Of a DNA stretch of 64,000 nt, positions 8,120-16,257 are shown piece after piece. Where the stretch lies: NCBI RefSeq assembly GCF_001553265.1, contig NZ_KQ960593.1, forward strand, positions 112,753 to 176,752, written 5' to 3'. This DNA is from Prevotella sp. DNF00663. Its GTDB lineage: Bacteria > Bacteroidota > Bacteroidia > Bacteroidales > Bacteroidaceae. Position numbers and translations under genes: made by a program. The notes under the pieces were generated by a model. It had not been told where the DNA came from, made no database searches, and saw only the letters and a list, made by a program, of their open reading frames with translations. The stretch's first letter is position 1. Each line of letters begins with the position of its first letter.

Positions 8120-9043
8120 TTAGAACTGATTACAACGCTCGAAGAAGTTGATGGCTTCTAGTTCTTTGCGCATGGCATCTTCCTCTTCTGCTGTCATATT
8201 GCGGAATGGTTTACGATTAGGACCAAGGTCGAAGCCCATTAATTTCATGATACGTTTGCCTCCAACGATGTTTCCGCGATAATGGCAAATGACGTTGATG
8301 ACCTCCTGAGCGAAGTTCTGATGTTCGCGAGCTGTCTCAATATCGCCCTTCTTCCAAGCGTCGATGATGGCTGTCAATTCGCGTCCATTGTAGTTGGTTG
8401 TACCCCCGATACCACCTTGAGCACCACCTTGAGCAAGTGAAGGCAGGATGGTTTCGTCCTGTCCGTGCAACATATCAAACTTACCGTTCTTATACAAGCG
8501 GCATTGGTTGTACTCATACAGGCTCTCAAAGGTATATTTGATGCCGGCGAAGTTAGGTATACGACCGTCTACAGCCTTCAATAAGTCGAGCATGGGGAGG
8601 AATGCTCCGTTGAAAGCAGGGATGTGATAATAGTAGAAAGGCAACTCCGGTGCAGCGGCAGCTATCTCTTCACAGTATTCTACTAGTTCTTCAATGCGTC
8701 CGATTTTAGGGAATGGAGGCGCCATAGAGCCGATACCGAAAGCTCCAATCTGCTGTGCATGGGCAGCCAATTCTCGGCTGTCGCGCAGACAGCAGCTTCC
8801 TACATGGACAATCACCTTGAATCCTTCGGGAGCTTCGGCAATCCATTTTTCGGCCAGTTGTTTGCGTTCTTCGGTAGTCAGCATGTAGCCTTCACCGGAA
8901 GAACCATTGATGAAAACACCCTTTAACCCATTCTTTTGCAGCATACGAGCATATGCTCCGATGGGTTCTAAGTTTACGTCGCCATTCTCATAAAACGGAG
9001 TAAATGGTGCGTCAATCAATCCAATAATCTTTTCCATATTCAT
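8120..9043 (-). CDS. nanA: N-acetylneuraminate lyase
   Basis: The 307-residue protein belongs to the DHDPS/NAL class I aldolase family, which splits N-acetylneuraminate into N-acetylmannosamine and pyruvate in the cytoplasm. Visible motifs are GSSGEG at 47-52 (carboxylate binding), YYYHIP at 137-142 with the catalytic Tyr, and the Schiff-base lysine Lys169 in GIKYT. The YYHIP form is closer to sialic acid lyases of animals and Bacteroides than to DapA. The start could be Met1 or Met3. It is the last gene of a minus-strand operon with a sugar MFS transporter and NanM mutarotase, which supports sialic acid as substrate. No NanE epimerase or NanK kinase is in the window. Confidence 0.9.
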   Translation of the reverse strand: MNMEKIIGLIDAPFTPFYENGDVNLEPIGAYARMLQKNGLKGVFINGSSGEGYMLTTEERKQLAEKWIAEAPEGFKVIVHVGSCCLRDSRELAAHAQQIGAFGIGSMAPPFPKIGRIEELVEYCEEIAAAAPELPFYYYHIPAFNGAFLPMLDLLKAVDGRIPNFAGIKYTFESLYEYNQCRLYKNGKFDMLHGQDETILPSLAQGGAQGGIGGTTNYNGRELTAIIDAWKKGDIETAREHQNFAQEVINVICHYRGNIVGGKRIMKLMGFDLGPNRKPFRNMTAEEEDAMRKELEAINFFERCNQF

Positions 9044-9076
9044 AATTATATGTATGTTTTTATGTTTGAATCTGTT

Positions 9077-10309
9077 TTATTCTAAGTTGTCGGCCTTCGG
9101 TTTAAGGAAGATGAGCTGCAATAATAGGGCAGCCAACATGACCAAACTGAGCCAAGCAAAGCCTTCACCCAGCATTCCACCGTCTTTCCATTTGCCTAGT
9201 ACCTGTGTCACGGCAGCTCCGGCAAACACACCGGTCATGTTCATGAGGCCGTAAGCAGTAGCACGATAACGTGAGGAAATGAACTGGCAAAGTATCGGCA
9301 TGTTGTTGGCGTCGAACATTCCAAAGCCAATACCGAAGAGACAGCCGGCTCCGACGATGGCCAACAGACTATGTCCGTAGCCTAAAAGCAGGAGCGATGG
9401 GATGGTAAGACCAAGTCCGATGGCACTAGTATAGATGCGACCACGCAGGCATCGTTGCACCCATCGGTCGGATAAGATACCACCTAAGATGACTCCTAAG
9501 AACGAAGAAGCGGCTATAGTGATGGTAGAGATGGGGCCGGCTTGTTCCATTGAAATACCAAGATTGGTAGCGAAGAGTGTCGGTAGCCAGTTTTTAGTAG
9601 CCCAGCCCGGCAGACTTGGGGCTGCAAAGAAGAAGAGGATTATCCAAAAAGTCCATATAGAGAGGACGATACCTAGACTACTGAAGACTGAGGATATACC
9701 ACGTTTTTGGCCTTCCTCGGCCGAAGCTTTCGCATGTTCGGGTTTCTCGTGGAGGAGCAACAATAGTACAACGGCGTAGGCAATGCCTATCAATCCGAAG
9801 CTATGGAAGGCTGTGTGCCATGTGAATAGTGAGGCTACGGCAGCACCGAAACCACCAATAGCCTGCCCCACATAGAGGCCGGTCATGTGGATTCCAATAG
9901 CTAGTGAGCGCGTTTTTCCATCGTGCCAGTCGGCAATGAGCGATAGGGCAGAGGGTATATAGAGTGCTTCGCTGATGCCCATGATGCCACGTAACCAGTA
10001 GAGAGTGTGGAAATCGTTGGCATAGCCCATAAGGAATGTGACTAAAGACCATACGAACAAGCTACCTACGATGAGCCATTTACGACTTACGCGGTCGGCA
10101 ATGACGCCTGAGAAGGGGCTGGCAAGGCCATAGACCCATAAAAATGCTGCCATCAAAGCACCGAATGCCTCGGCACTATTGAGCTCGTGTATATCTAGCG
10201 ACATAGCTTCCTGCATGGTGGAAAGCATCTGTCTGTCCATGTAGTTGAGTAGAGCTACAATCCATAGTAGGGCTACGACTACCCATGGATAATATTTCTT
10301 ATTTGTCAT
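9077..10309 (-). CDS. MFS transporter, probable sialic acid importer
   Basis: The 410-residue protein has about twelve hydrophobic segments and major-facilitator loops: NYMDRQM after helix 1, and a loop 2-3 motif GVIADRVSRKW. It resembles the ACS/NanT-like group of sugar-acid transporters. It lies 33 bp upstream of nanA and 47 bp downstream of the NanM-type gene on the same strand, so import of N-acetylneuraminate across the inner membrane is the natural role. Substrate is from context only. Confidence 0.85.
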   Translation of the reverse strand: MTNKKYYPWVVVALLWIVALLNYMDRQMLSTMQEAMSLDIHELNSAEAFGALMAAFLWVYGLASPFSGVIADRVSRKWLIVGSLFVWSLVTFLMGYANDFHTLYWLRGIMGISEALYIPSALSLIADWHDGKTRSLAIGIHMTGLYVGQAIGGFGAAVASLFTWHTAFHSFGLIGIAYAVVLLLLLHEKPEHAKASAEEGQKRGISSVFSSLGIVLSIWTFWIILFFFAAPSLPGWATKNWLPTLFATNLGISMEQAGPISTITIAASSFLGVILGGILSDRWVQRCLRGRIYTSAIGLGLTIPSLLLLGYGHSLLAIVGAGCLFGIGFGMFDANNMPILCQFISSRYRATAYGLMNMTGVFAGAAVTQVLGKWKDGGMLGEGFAWLSLVMLAALLLQLIFLKPKADNLE

Positions 10310-10356
10310 TAGGTTTTGGTTTTATTAGTCAATGGGGCTTATTGGCCTCATCGATA

Positions 10357-11460
10357 TTATTTAATCGTTATCTTGTAAATGCCTGTTGAGCGGATGCCCG
10401 GCTTGAGTTCGCCGCCAATCTCATAGAGATGAGTACCGTCGGTGAATAATGCTGCACCAGCACGAGCTGTTGCTTCGCTCTCTCCGATAGTTTTCCATTG
10501 TCCATCTTTAAACTGCATGACGAGTCGATTGAAGCGATACCATTCTACAGGATGGGTCATATAGCCCGGTTGGGGATGGTTTACGGCATTGAGGAATATG
10601 TCTTTGTTGACACCACCCATGGCGATAATGCTTCCATCGGACAGGGTTGTGGCACATCCACCACCTAGGAAAACGGTCTCTCCTGTGTTGTCGGTAGCAG
10701 CAGGGAGAGCAGTCCATGTGGCAGTATTGAAATCGTATTGCCAACCTTCTAAGCCTAATTGGGTGTCTTGAGCTTCCGTCCTTGGCGACGAACCGCCCCA
10801 AAGGCAAATGCTATTTTCGGCGAAGGCGCAAACTGGTTGTACGCGTGGAATTCCGGGAAAGTCGGGTAATTGCTGCCAACCTTTATCAAGTGCCGACAGT
10901 TCCAGCATCAATACGCGATTAGAAGCATGTCCGTTCCAGTTGCCACCTAGCACAATTAAACTGTCGCCAATGGCACATCCGGCATGATTGTCTAGCTTGG
11001 CAGGAAGTGTAGGAAGATTGGTTATCTCGGCTTTACCGCCTTTTAACGTGATGGCATAAGTGGTATTCAGGCTTGATTCTGCGTTGTTGCCACCGATACA
11101 ATAGAGCGTTTCGCCCTTCACAATGCTTACGCCGTAAGCTATTGGGGTAGGGAGCTCTCCCACTTTTTCCCAAACGTTGGTATCAGAACCATTGACAGCT
11201 GTAGCGTAGATACCTTGATAGTATCTTTTTTCTCCTTTCTCTGCTGCTGGTCGTTCGGGGAAATTACATCCTCCGACCATAACAAGATGGTCTTGAATGA
11301 GTCCGGCAAAGCATGCCGATACTCCCTTTTCTATACCAGCTTCTGCAGTAGGAAAACCTTTTAATTGTTGGATATTCATCTGTAGCGTATATTGTTGGCT
11401 TGCTCCACACATCGATGTGAGGCAGGCAGTTAGTAATAACAAAATAAATCTTAAGGCCAT
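10357..11460 (-). CDS. N-acetylneuraminate mutarotase-like kelch protein (NanM family)
   Basis: The 367-residue product has a signal peptide (ATG 11460, hydrophobic core, cleavage near CGAS) and repeated kelch blades with GG pairs and conserved Trp or Tyr (LVMVGGCNFPE, YCIGGNNAE, IVLGGNW, CLWGGSS, IAMGGVN, YEIGGEL). This matches the cyclically permuted mutarotase family, in which NanM converts alpha- to beta-N-acetylneuraminate in the periplasm before uptake. Its start overlaps the end of the creatininase-like gene by 10 bp, so the two are probably translationally coupled. Confidence 0.88.
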   Translation of the reverse strand: MALRFILLLLTACLTSMCGASQQYTLQMNIQQLKGFPTAEAGIEKGVSACFAGLIQDHLVMVGGCNFPERPAAEKGEKRYYQGIYATAVNGSDTNVWEKVGELPTPIAYGVSIVKGETLYCIGGNNAESSLNTTYAITLKGGKAEITNLPTLPAKLDNHAGCAIGDSLIVLGGNWNGHASNRVLMLELSALDKGWQQLPDFPGIPRVQPVCAFAENSICLWGGSSPRTEAQDTQLGLEGWQYDFNTATWTALPAATDNTGETVFLGGGCATTLSDGSIIAMGGVNKDIFLNAVNHPQPGYMTHPVEWYRFNRLVMQFKDGQWKTIGESEATARAGAALFTDGTHLYEIGGELKPGIRSTGIYKITIK

Positions 11461-12230
11461 GCTTCGTAGAAATCTTCTGTTTTTTCGATTTTAGCAAAGT
11501 CGCGTAAAAACTCGGCATAGCTCTCACATACAGCATTAGCAAACTTCTTTCCCTTTTCAGCCGTAGATAGGTGAGGGGCGCCAATGCCTGTATCATGCGA
11601 TACCATATCCCACTGTCGGGGCATCCAAACGTTGCCAGTCTTCATCGCTTTGATGGCATAGCCACGGCTTTTGCCGTTCCCAGTCTCATCAAGACGGACA
11701 AGTTCGGGATGATAATGCATCATGACAGAGGTCTCAACCTCATCGGCATGGTCGCCCGGTGTGGTAAAAAAGTCTTTAGGATTGATATGATTGAACCAGT
11801 TGCTAACCGTTATTAAAAAGTTAGGATAGTCTATTGATAGGTCTCTAATCATGTTCTTGAAGTTGTTTCCGCCATGCCCGTTGATAATAAAAAGTTTACG
11901 GAAACCTTGATGATGGAGCGAACTTACGATGTCGGTGAGGATAGCTTTCTGCGTTTCATAGCGTCCGTGAATGCAGAAAGGAAGTTCGCGTTGTCCCAGA
12001 TTTTGTGAACCTAGCGTGATAGGAGGCATTACCATACACCTTACATTATATTTCTGAAAAGCTAATTGGGCTGCGTCTGCGGCAACGGCATGTGAGAGAA
12101 TACAGTCTGTCATGTAAGGTAAGTGCCAGTTGTGAGGCTCTGTTGCTCCCCAAGGCAACACGATCACTTCGTAATCTAAGTCTTTGGCAATGCCGTAAGT
12201 GGATACTGTTAAGTCTGTTTCTCTATTCAT
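11451..12230 (-). CDS. Creatininase-family metal-dependent amidohydrolase
   Basis: The 259-residue protein has the metal-binding pattern of the creatininase family: Glu31, His33, His36 and Asp42 in the segment from WGATEPH to TDC, the NGHGGN motif with His120, and the DHADEVET acidic segment near 161-168. No signal peptide is visible, so it is cytoplasmic. The family hydrolyses cyclic or linear amides (creatinine, formamido compounds, peptide precursors). Its place between GH109 and nanM, with a 10-bp overlap to the latter, suggests a step in amino-sugar or sialic acid processing, but no known step requires it; that role is inference. Confidence 0.85.
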   Translation of the reverse strand: MNRETDLTVSTYGIAKDLDYEVIVLPWGATEPHNWHLPYMTDCILSHAVAADAAQLAFQKYNVRCMVMPPITLGSQNLGQRELPFCIHGRYETQKAILTDIVSSLHHQGFRKLFIINGHGGNNFKNMIRDLSIDYPNFLITVSNWFNHINPKDFFTTPGDHADEVETSVMMHYHPELVRLDETGNGKSRGYAIKAMKTGNVWMPRQWDMVSHDTGIGAPHLSTAEKGKKFANAVCESYAEFLRDFAKIEKTEDFYEAWP

Positions 12231-12290
12231 AAGAAGGTGTAGGTCAATGAGTTAATAACGTTCGTGATAAGATATGATAGCTTGAAATTG

Positions 12291-12320
12291 AACATAGGAG
12301 GATTGGAGTCCTCCTATGTT
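12291..12320. terminator. 12-bp perfect hairpin between the GH109 gene and the rest of the sialic acid operon
   Basis: AACATAGGAGGA at 12291-12302 pairs fully with 12309-12320 around a 6-nt loop. Read on the minus strand it follows the GH109 stop codon by about 10 bp and precedes the creatininase-like gene. The tail is not T-rich, so it may act as a partial terminator or an mRNA-stabilising stem that sets unequal expression. Confidence 0.6.
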
Positions 12321-12329
12321 ACGAAGTAA

Positions 12330-13892
12330 TTACTTCTTAGATTTCTTGTCTATTTTTTCCCAATACTTCTTACCTTGAGCTTTGAGCTTCGCTGTGAAAG
12401 CCTTAGCTTCTGCGGCAGTCAGAGCTTCTTGCTCCGGACTAGCGAATGCATGGGCGTATCCTTTGACGTCGTTGGAGTGTCCACGAGTGAAGTCTGGAAC
12501 TTCTACAGGAATGTTGCCGTTGTCCATAGAGATAGCGCCTAGTTCGGCGAGGCAGCACCATTCACCGAGATCATAAACGTCCATATCTAGTGGAAGACCG
12601 TTTTGTAGACAGTAAACTAAGCGACTATCCATGATAAAGTCCATACCGCCGTGTCCACCAACTTCCTTTGCTTCTTCGCCATACTTCTTGACTATGGGGC
12701 TAGTATACTTCTCTACGAGTGCTTGAGCATCTTTTGCCGAGAGGTATTCGTGTCCAGAGAGGTTGTCGGAAGAGGGAGCTACACCCGAACTTTGCATCTT
12801 CTTAGAAGATACAGCATAGCCTTCTACTGGGTATTTATTAGCAAATCCTTCAGTACCGGTGAGCTGATACATACGGTTGTAAGGCTGTGGATTCATGACA
12901 TTGTGATGGATTTCCAACACTTTGCCGTTATCAGTACGAATCAGAGTAGTAGTGTGGTCGCCATTCTTGAATTCAGTACATGCCTTACCGGTAGCTTCTT
13001 CAACCTTCTTCTTACCATTAACCGACTTGGTATCCATGGCAATCAAGGTACGCATGCGGTCGCCACGGTGGATGTTAAGAACTTGAGCGATGGGGCCTAG
13101 ACCGTGAGTTGCATATACATCACCGCGGAACTTTTGATTGTAATCAAGCCTCCAGCCAAGCTTGTCGTTAGCATCTTTTTTCCAGTAATATGACCAGTAC
13201 GGACTCAAATCATGGCGATAAGCACCTTGAGTATAGAGTACGTCGCCGAATACACCGTGCTGTGCCATGTTCAAAGTATTCAACTCAAAGAAGTCATAGC
13301 AGCAGTTTTCCAGCATCATACAGTGGAGACGATTTTTCTCTGACAAGTTAATCAAAGTCCAAATCTCGTTCATGTTCATAGCAGAAGGTACTTCAATAGC
13401 AACATGTTTGCCATGTTCCATAGCGTATTTTGCAACGATGAAATGGTGTAACCAGTCGGTTGCAATGTACACGAGGTCAATGTCTTTGCGCTGACATAGT
13501 TCCTTGTAGCCCTCTTCTCCATAGTAAACATCGGCAGCAGGCATTGAAGCTTTTCTCAAAATGTTTTGGCATTTCTCTGCACGTTCTTTCTCATGATCGC
13601 ACAAAGCCATAATCTGGATGCCGGGAATGTGAGTCCACCGCTCTACAGCACCGGGTCCACGCATACCTAAACCTACGAATGCTACACGTACAACTTTCAA
13701 TTTAGGTGTTACCAAATTGATTACATCTTTTTGGCCTTCAGGGCGTGTAGGCACATCAGTCACGGCAGTACCGTTCTTAATGGTGTAGTGCCAGTCGAAC
13801 TGTGCAAATGCTTGAACGGACCACATAGTTGCCATTAACGTGCAAATAGTGGCCAACATAAACCTTTTACTTCTTCTCATTGTGAGTTTCAT
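12330..13892 (-). CDS. Exported Gfo/Idh/MocA-fold protein, probable GH109 glycosidase
   Basis: The 520-residue protein begins with a signal peptide ending AFAQ (about residue 31), then a Rossmann dinucleotide fold starting KVVRVAFVGLGMRGPG (about 65-80). Later blocks are typical of the GH109 branch: IEVPSAM, ENCCYD, ATHGLGP, HGGMDF and GLPLDMDVYD-x-GEWCC. GH109 enzymes use bound NAD to cleave alpha-N-acetylgalactosaminides, as on mucin O-glycans. It is the first gene of the sialic acid operon, fitting mucin-glycan use. The n-region has MRRSKRF, which is only loosely Tat-like. Met5 is an alternative start. An oxidoreductase role cannot be excluded by reading alone. Confidence 0.78.
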   Translation of the reverse strand: MKLTMRRSKRFMLATICTLMATMWSVQAFAQFDWHYTIKNGTAVTDVPTRPEGQKDVINLVTPKLKVVRVAFVGLGMRGPGAVERWTHIPGIQIMALCDHEKERAEKCQNILRKASMPAADVYYGEEGYKELCQRKDIDLVYIATDWLHHFIVAKYAMEHGKHVAIEVPSAMNMNEIWTLINLSEKNRLHCMMLENCCYDFFELNTLNMAQHGVFGDVLYTQGAYRHDLSPYWSYYWKKDANDKLGWRLDYNQKFRGDVYATHGLGPIAQVLNIHRGDRMRTLIAMDTKSVNGKKKVEEATGKACTEFKNGDHTTTLIRTDNGKVLEIHHNVMNPQPYNRMYQLTGTEGFANKYPVEGYAVSSKKMQSSGVAPSSDNLSGHEYLSAKDAQALVEKYTSPIVKKYGEEAKEVGGHGGMDFIMDSRLVYCLQNGLPLDMDVYDLGEWCCLAELGAISMDNGNIPVEVPDFTRGHSNDVKGYAHAFASPEQEALTAAEAKAFTAKLKAQGKKYWEKIDKKSKK

Positions 13893-13934
13893 TTTGTTTG
13901 GTTTCTAGTTTTTAACGGTAAATTATTTGAATTG

Positions 13935-13942
13935 CAAATATA
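13935..13942 (-). promoter_or_regulatory. -7 promoter element for the sialic acid/GH109 operon
   Basis: On the minus strand this reads TATATTTG, a match to TAnnTTTG, about 43 bp before the GH109 start codon. Transcription is independent of the upstream tex gene, which ends at 14000. Confidence 0.6.
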
Positions 13943-13999
13943 GTAACTTTTGATAATATAGGCGAATTTATTTTGTTATTATTTTAATATCTTAATTGA

Positions 14000-16129
14000 T
14001 TAAAATTTCATTGTGAGGCTGATTCTTTTTCGTTGGAAATCTACCTCTAATACTTTCACCCGTACATGCTGGTGTAAATGCACCGCTTCATTGGGATCTT
14101 TGACGAAATGATGGGACAATTGAGAGATGTGTACAAGCCCGTCTTGGTGCACGCCAATATCTACAAAGGCACCGAAATTAGTGATATTGGTAACGATACC
14201 CGGTAGTTCCATGCCTGTTTCCAAATCTTTGATGTCTTTCACTCGCTCGTCGAATTCAAATGTTTCAATCTCATTTCGAGGGTCCCGGCCGGGCTTTTCC
14301 AACTCTTTCATAATGTCGTTGAGTGTCGGTAGGCCTCTTTCGGCGGTGATATAGCGATTCAAATCGATGGTTTGTTGTATGTCTTTATGCTTGATAAGTT
14401 CTGCTACGGTGCAACGATTGTCCTTGGCCATGGCTTCAACAATGCCGTAACTTTCAGGGTGTACAGCACTGTTATCAAGTGGATTCTTACTGTTTGGGAT
14501 GCGTAGGAAGCCAGCACATTGTTGGAATGCTGCCGGTCCGAGACGTGGAACCTTTTTTAATTCAGCACGAGTAGCGAAAGGACCGTTCTTCATTCTGTAT
14601 TCAACGATGTTGCTAGCAAGTGTCGGACCGAGCCCACTTACGTATGTAAGCAATTGCTGGCTAGCCGTGTTGAGGTTGATACCAACCGTATTTACGCAAC
14701 TTTCAATAGTTTGATCAAGGCTCTTTTTAAGTTGTGTTTGGTCGACATCGTGCTGATATTGCCCCACGCCAATGTTCTTTGGATCAATCTTAACAAGTTC
14801 TGCCAGTGGGTCCATGAGGCGTCGGGCGATGGAAACTGCGCCTCGAACAGTGACGTCTTCATTTGGGAATTCTTCACGAGCAACCTTTGATGCTGAGTAA
14901 ATAGAGGCCCCATCTTCGCTCACAACATACACAGGCAAGTCTGAGCGATAAAACTCTGTGTGCTTGATAATATCGCTTGTCTCTCGGCTGGCCGTCCCAT
15001 TACCAACAGCAATGGCCTCACATGAGAATTTCTTGGCGACTTCTGCGAACTGTTTCGAAGCCGAAAGTTGATTACCTTTGGGTGGTAATATGTCTACAAC
15101 CGTGTGATAGAGAAGATTTCCTTGAGCATCTAGACAAACTACTTTACAGCCAGTCCGAAAGCCCGGATCAACTCCCATGACTTTCTTTTGCCCTAAAGGC
15201 GCAGCTAATAAAAGTTGCCTCAAGTTGCCCACAAACACCTTGATAGCCTCTTGGTCGGCCACCTCTTTGCTTAAAGCCGTAAACTCATTCTCCATAGCAG
15301 GTTTGAGTAGGCGCTTATAAGCATCCTCTACAGCCTTCTCAACGAGCTTTTGACATGCCCCAAAACCTTTGATATATAGTCGTTTTAAACCGCTCAAACA
15401 TTCTTCGTCATCGGCCGAAATGTTAACTCGCAGAATCCCTTCGTTCTCGCCTCTACGCATTGCTAACAATCTATGACTGGAACAACGCTTTAGCGGTTCT
15501 TGCCAATCGAAATAGTCACTGAACTTTTGTGCTTCCTCTATATCTTTCTTTGTTTTGACCACTTTCGATGTAATGACCGCTCCACGGCGGTAAAGTGAGC
15601 GTAGTTGTTGGCGCGAACGCTCGTCCTCATTCACTGTTTCGGCGATGATATCTTGTGCCCCTTTGATAGCTTCTATACTGTTTTTGATGTCTCCTTTGAC
15701 GAATCTAGTTGCGGCATGGTGGGGATGTTGCTCTCTTTGTAACAGGATAATAGTGGCCAAAGGCTCCAATCCTTGTTCGCGAGCTATTTGGGCTTTCGTC
15801 CTACGCTTGGGTTTATAGGGTAGGTAAATATCCTCCAATTCCGTGCCATCCCAACAATTGTTGATGCGCGACAGTAGGTCGTCGGTCATCTTCCCCTGCT
15901 CTGTGATGGTCTTACTGATGGTCTCTTTGCGTTTAACGAGTTCTTTGTATTTGTCATTTAGTTCGCTGATGGCAGCTATTTGCACTTCGTCTAATGAGCC
16001 GGTCTGTTCTTTACGATACCGCGAGATGAACGGGATGGTACAGCCCTCATCCAATAGTTGAAGTGTATGCTCGACACTTCTTGCAGATAAAGAAAGTGCT
16101 TGGGCTATGATATTTGTAAATAGATTCAT
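14000..16129 (-). CDS. tex: Tex, S1-domain RNA-binding transcription accessory protein
   Basis: The 709-residue protein has the full Tex layout: N-terminal helical region with FISRYRKEQTG, a YqgF/RNase H-like domain (GVDPGFRTGCKVVCLD, about 325-450), helix-hairpin-helix segments (YVSGLGPTLASNIVEYR and KVPRLGPAAFQQCAGF, about 495-560) and a C-terminal S1 domain (GIVTNITNFGAFVDIGVHQD, about 640-709). It binds nucleic acid and influences transcription or RNA turnover in the cytoplasm. I chose ATG 16129 rather than the longer frame from 16168, because a minus-strand TATCTTTG at 16155-16162 places transcription start just upstream of 16129. Confidence 0.95.
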   Translation of the reverse strand: MNLFTNIIAQALSLSARSVEHTLQLLDEGCTIPFISRYRKEQTGSLDEVQIAAISELNDKYKELVKRKETISKTITEQGKMTDDLLSRINNCWDGTELEDIYLPYKPKRRTKAQIAREQGLEPLATIILLQREQHPHHAATRFVKGDIKNSIEAIKGAQDIIAETVNEDERSRQQLRSLYRRGAVITSKVVKTKKDIEEAQKFSDYFDWQEPLKRCSSHRLLAMRRGENEGILRVNISADDEECLSGLKRLYIKGFGACQKLVEKAVEDAYKRLLKPAMENEFTALSKEVADQEAIKVFVGNLRQLLLAAPLGQKKVMGVDPGFRTGCKVVCLDAQGNLLYHTVVDILPPKGNQLSASKQFAEVAKKFSCEAIAVGNGTASRETSDIIKHTEFYRSDLPVYVVSEDGASIYSASKVAREEFPNEDVTVRGAVSIARRLMDPLAELVKIDPKNIGVGQYQHDVDQTQLKKSLDQTIESCVNTVGINLNTASQQLLTYVSGLGPTLASNIVEYRMKNGPFATRAELKKVPRLGPAAFQQCAGFLRIPNSKNPLDNSAVHPESYGIVEAMAKDNRCTVAELIKHKDIQQTIDLNRYITAERGLPTLNDIMKELEKPGRDPRNEIETFEFDERVKDIKDLETGMELPGIVTNITNFGAFVDIGVHQDGLVHISQLSHHFVKDPNEAVHLHQHVRVKVLEVDFQRKRISLTMKF

Positions 16130-16154
16130 GTCTAATTGTTTTTTATAGTATCTG

Positions 16155-16162
16155 CAAAGATA
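16155..16162 (-). promoter_or_regulatory. -7 promoter element of tex
   Basis: Reads TATCTTTG on the minus strand, a perfect TAnnTTTG, about 25 bp ahead of ATG 16129. Confidence 0.65.
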
Positions 16163-16201
16163 CTTCAATGCAACAGATAAAGGGAACTTTCAAACTATTT
16201 A

Positions 16202-16233
16202 TTTTGTAATATTATTATTTCAGCGTAACTTTG
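16202..16233 (+). promoter_or_regulatory. Promoter of the ABC-F gene, divergent from tex
   Basis: TTTTG at 16202-16206 and TAACTTTG at 16226-16233 with 19 bp between them; the ATG follows about 25 bp later. Confidence 0.7.
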
Positions 16234-16257
16234 CAATATAATAAGGTGTACTAAATA

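Noticed and set aside
9054..9254. Possible small + strand gene before the MFS gene
   Set aside because: Antisense to the 3' end of the MFS transporter with no start context or motif.
16130..16168. Longer N-terminus for Tex starting at 16168
   Set aside because: The extension overlaps the -7 promoter element and lacks family support; ATG 16129 fits both.
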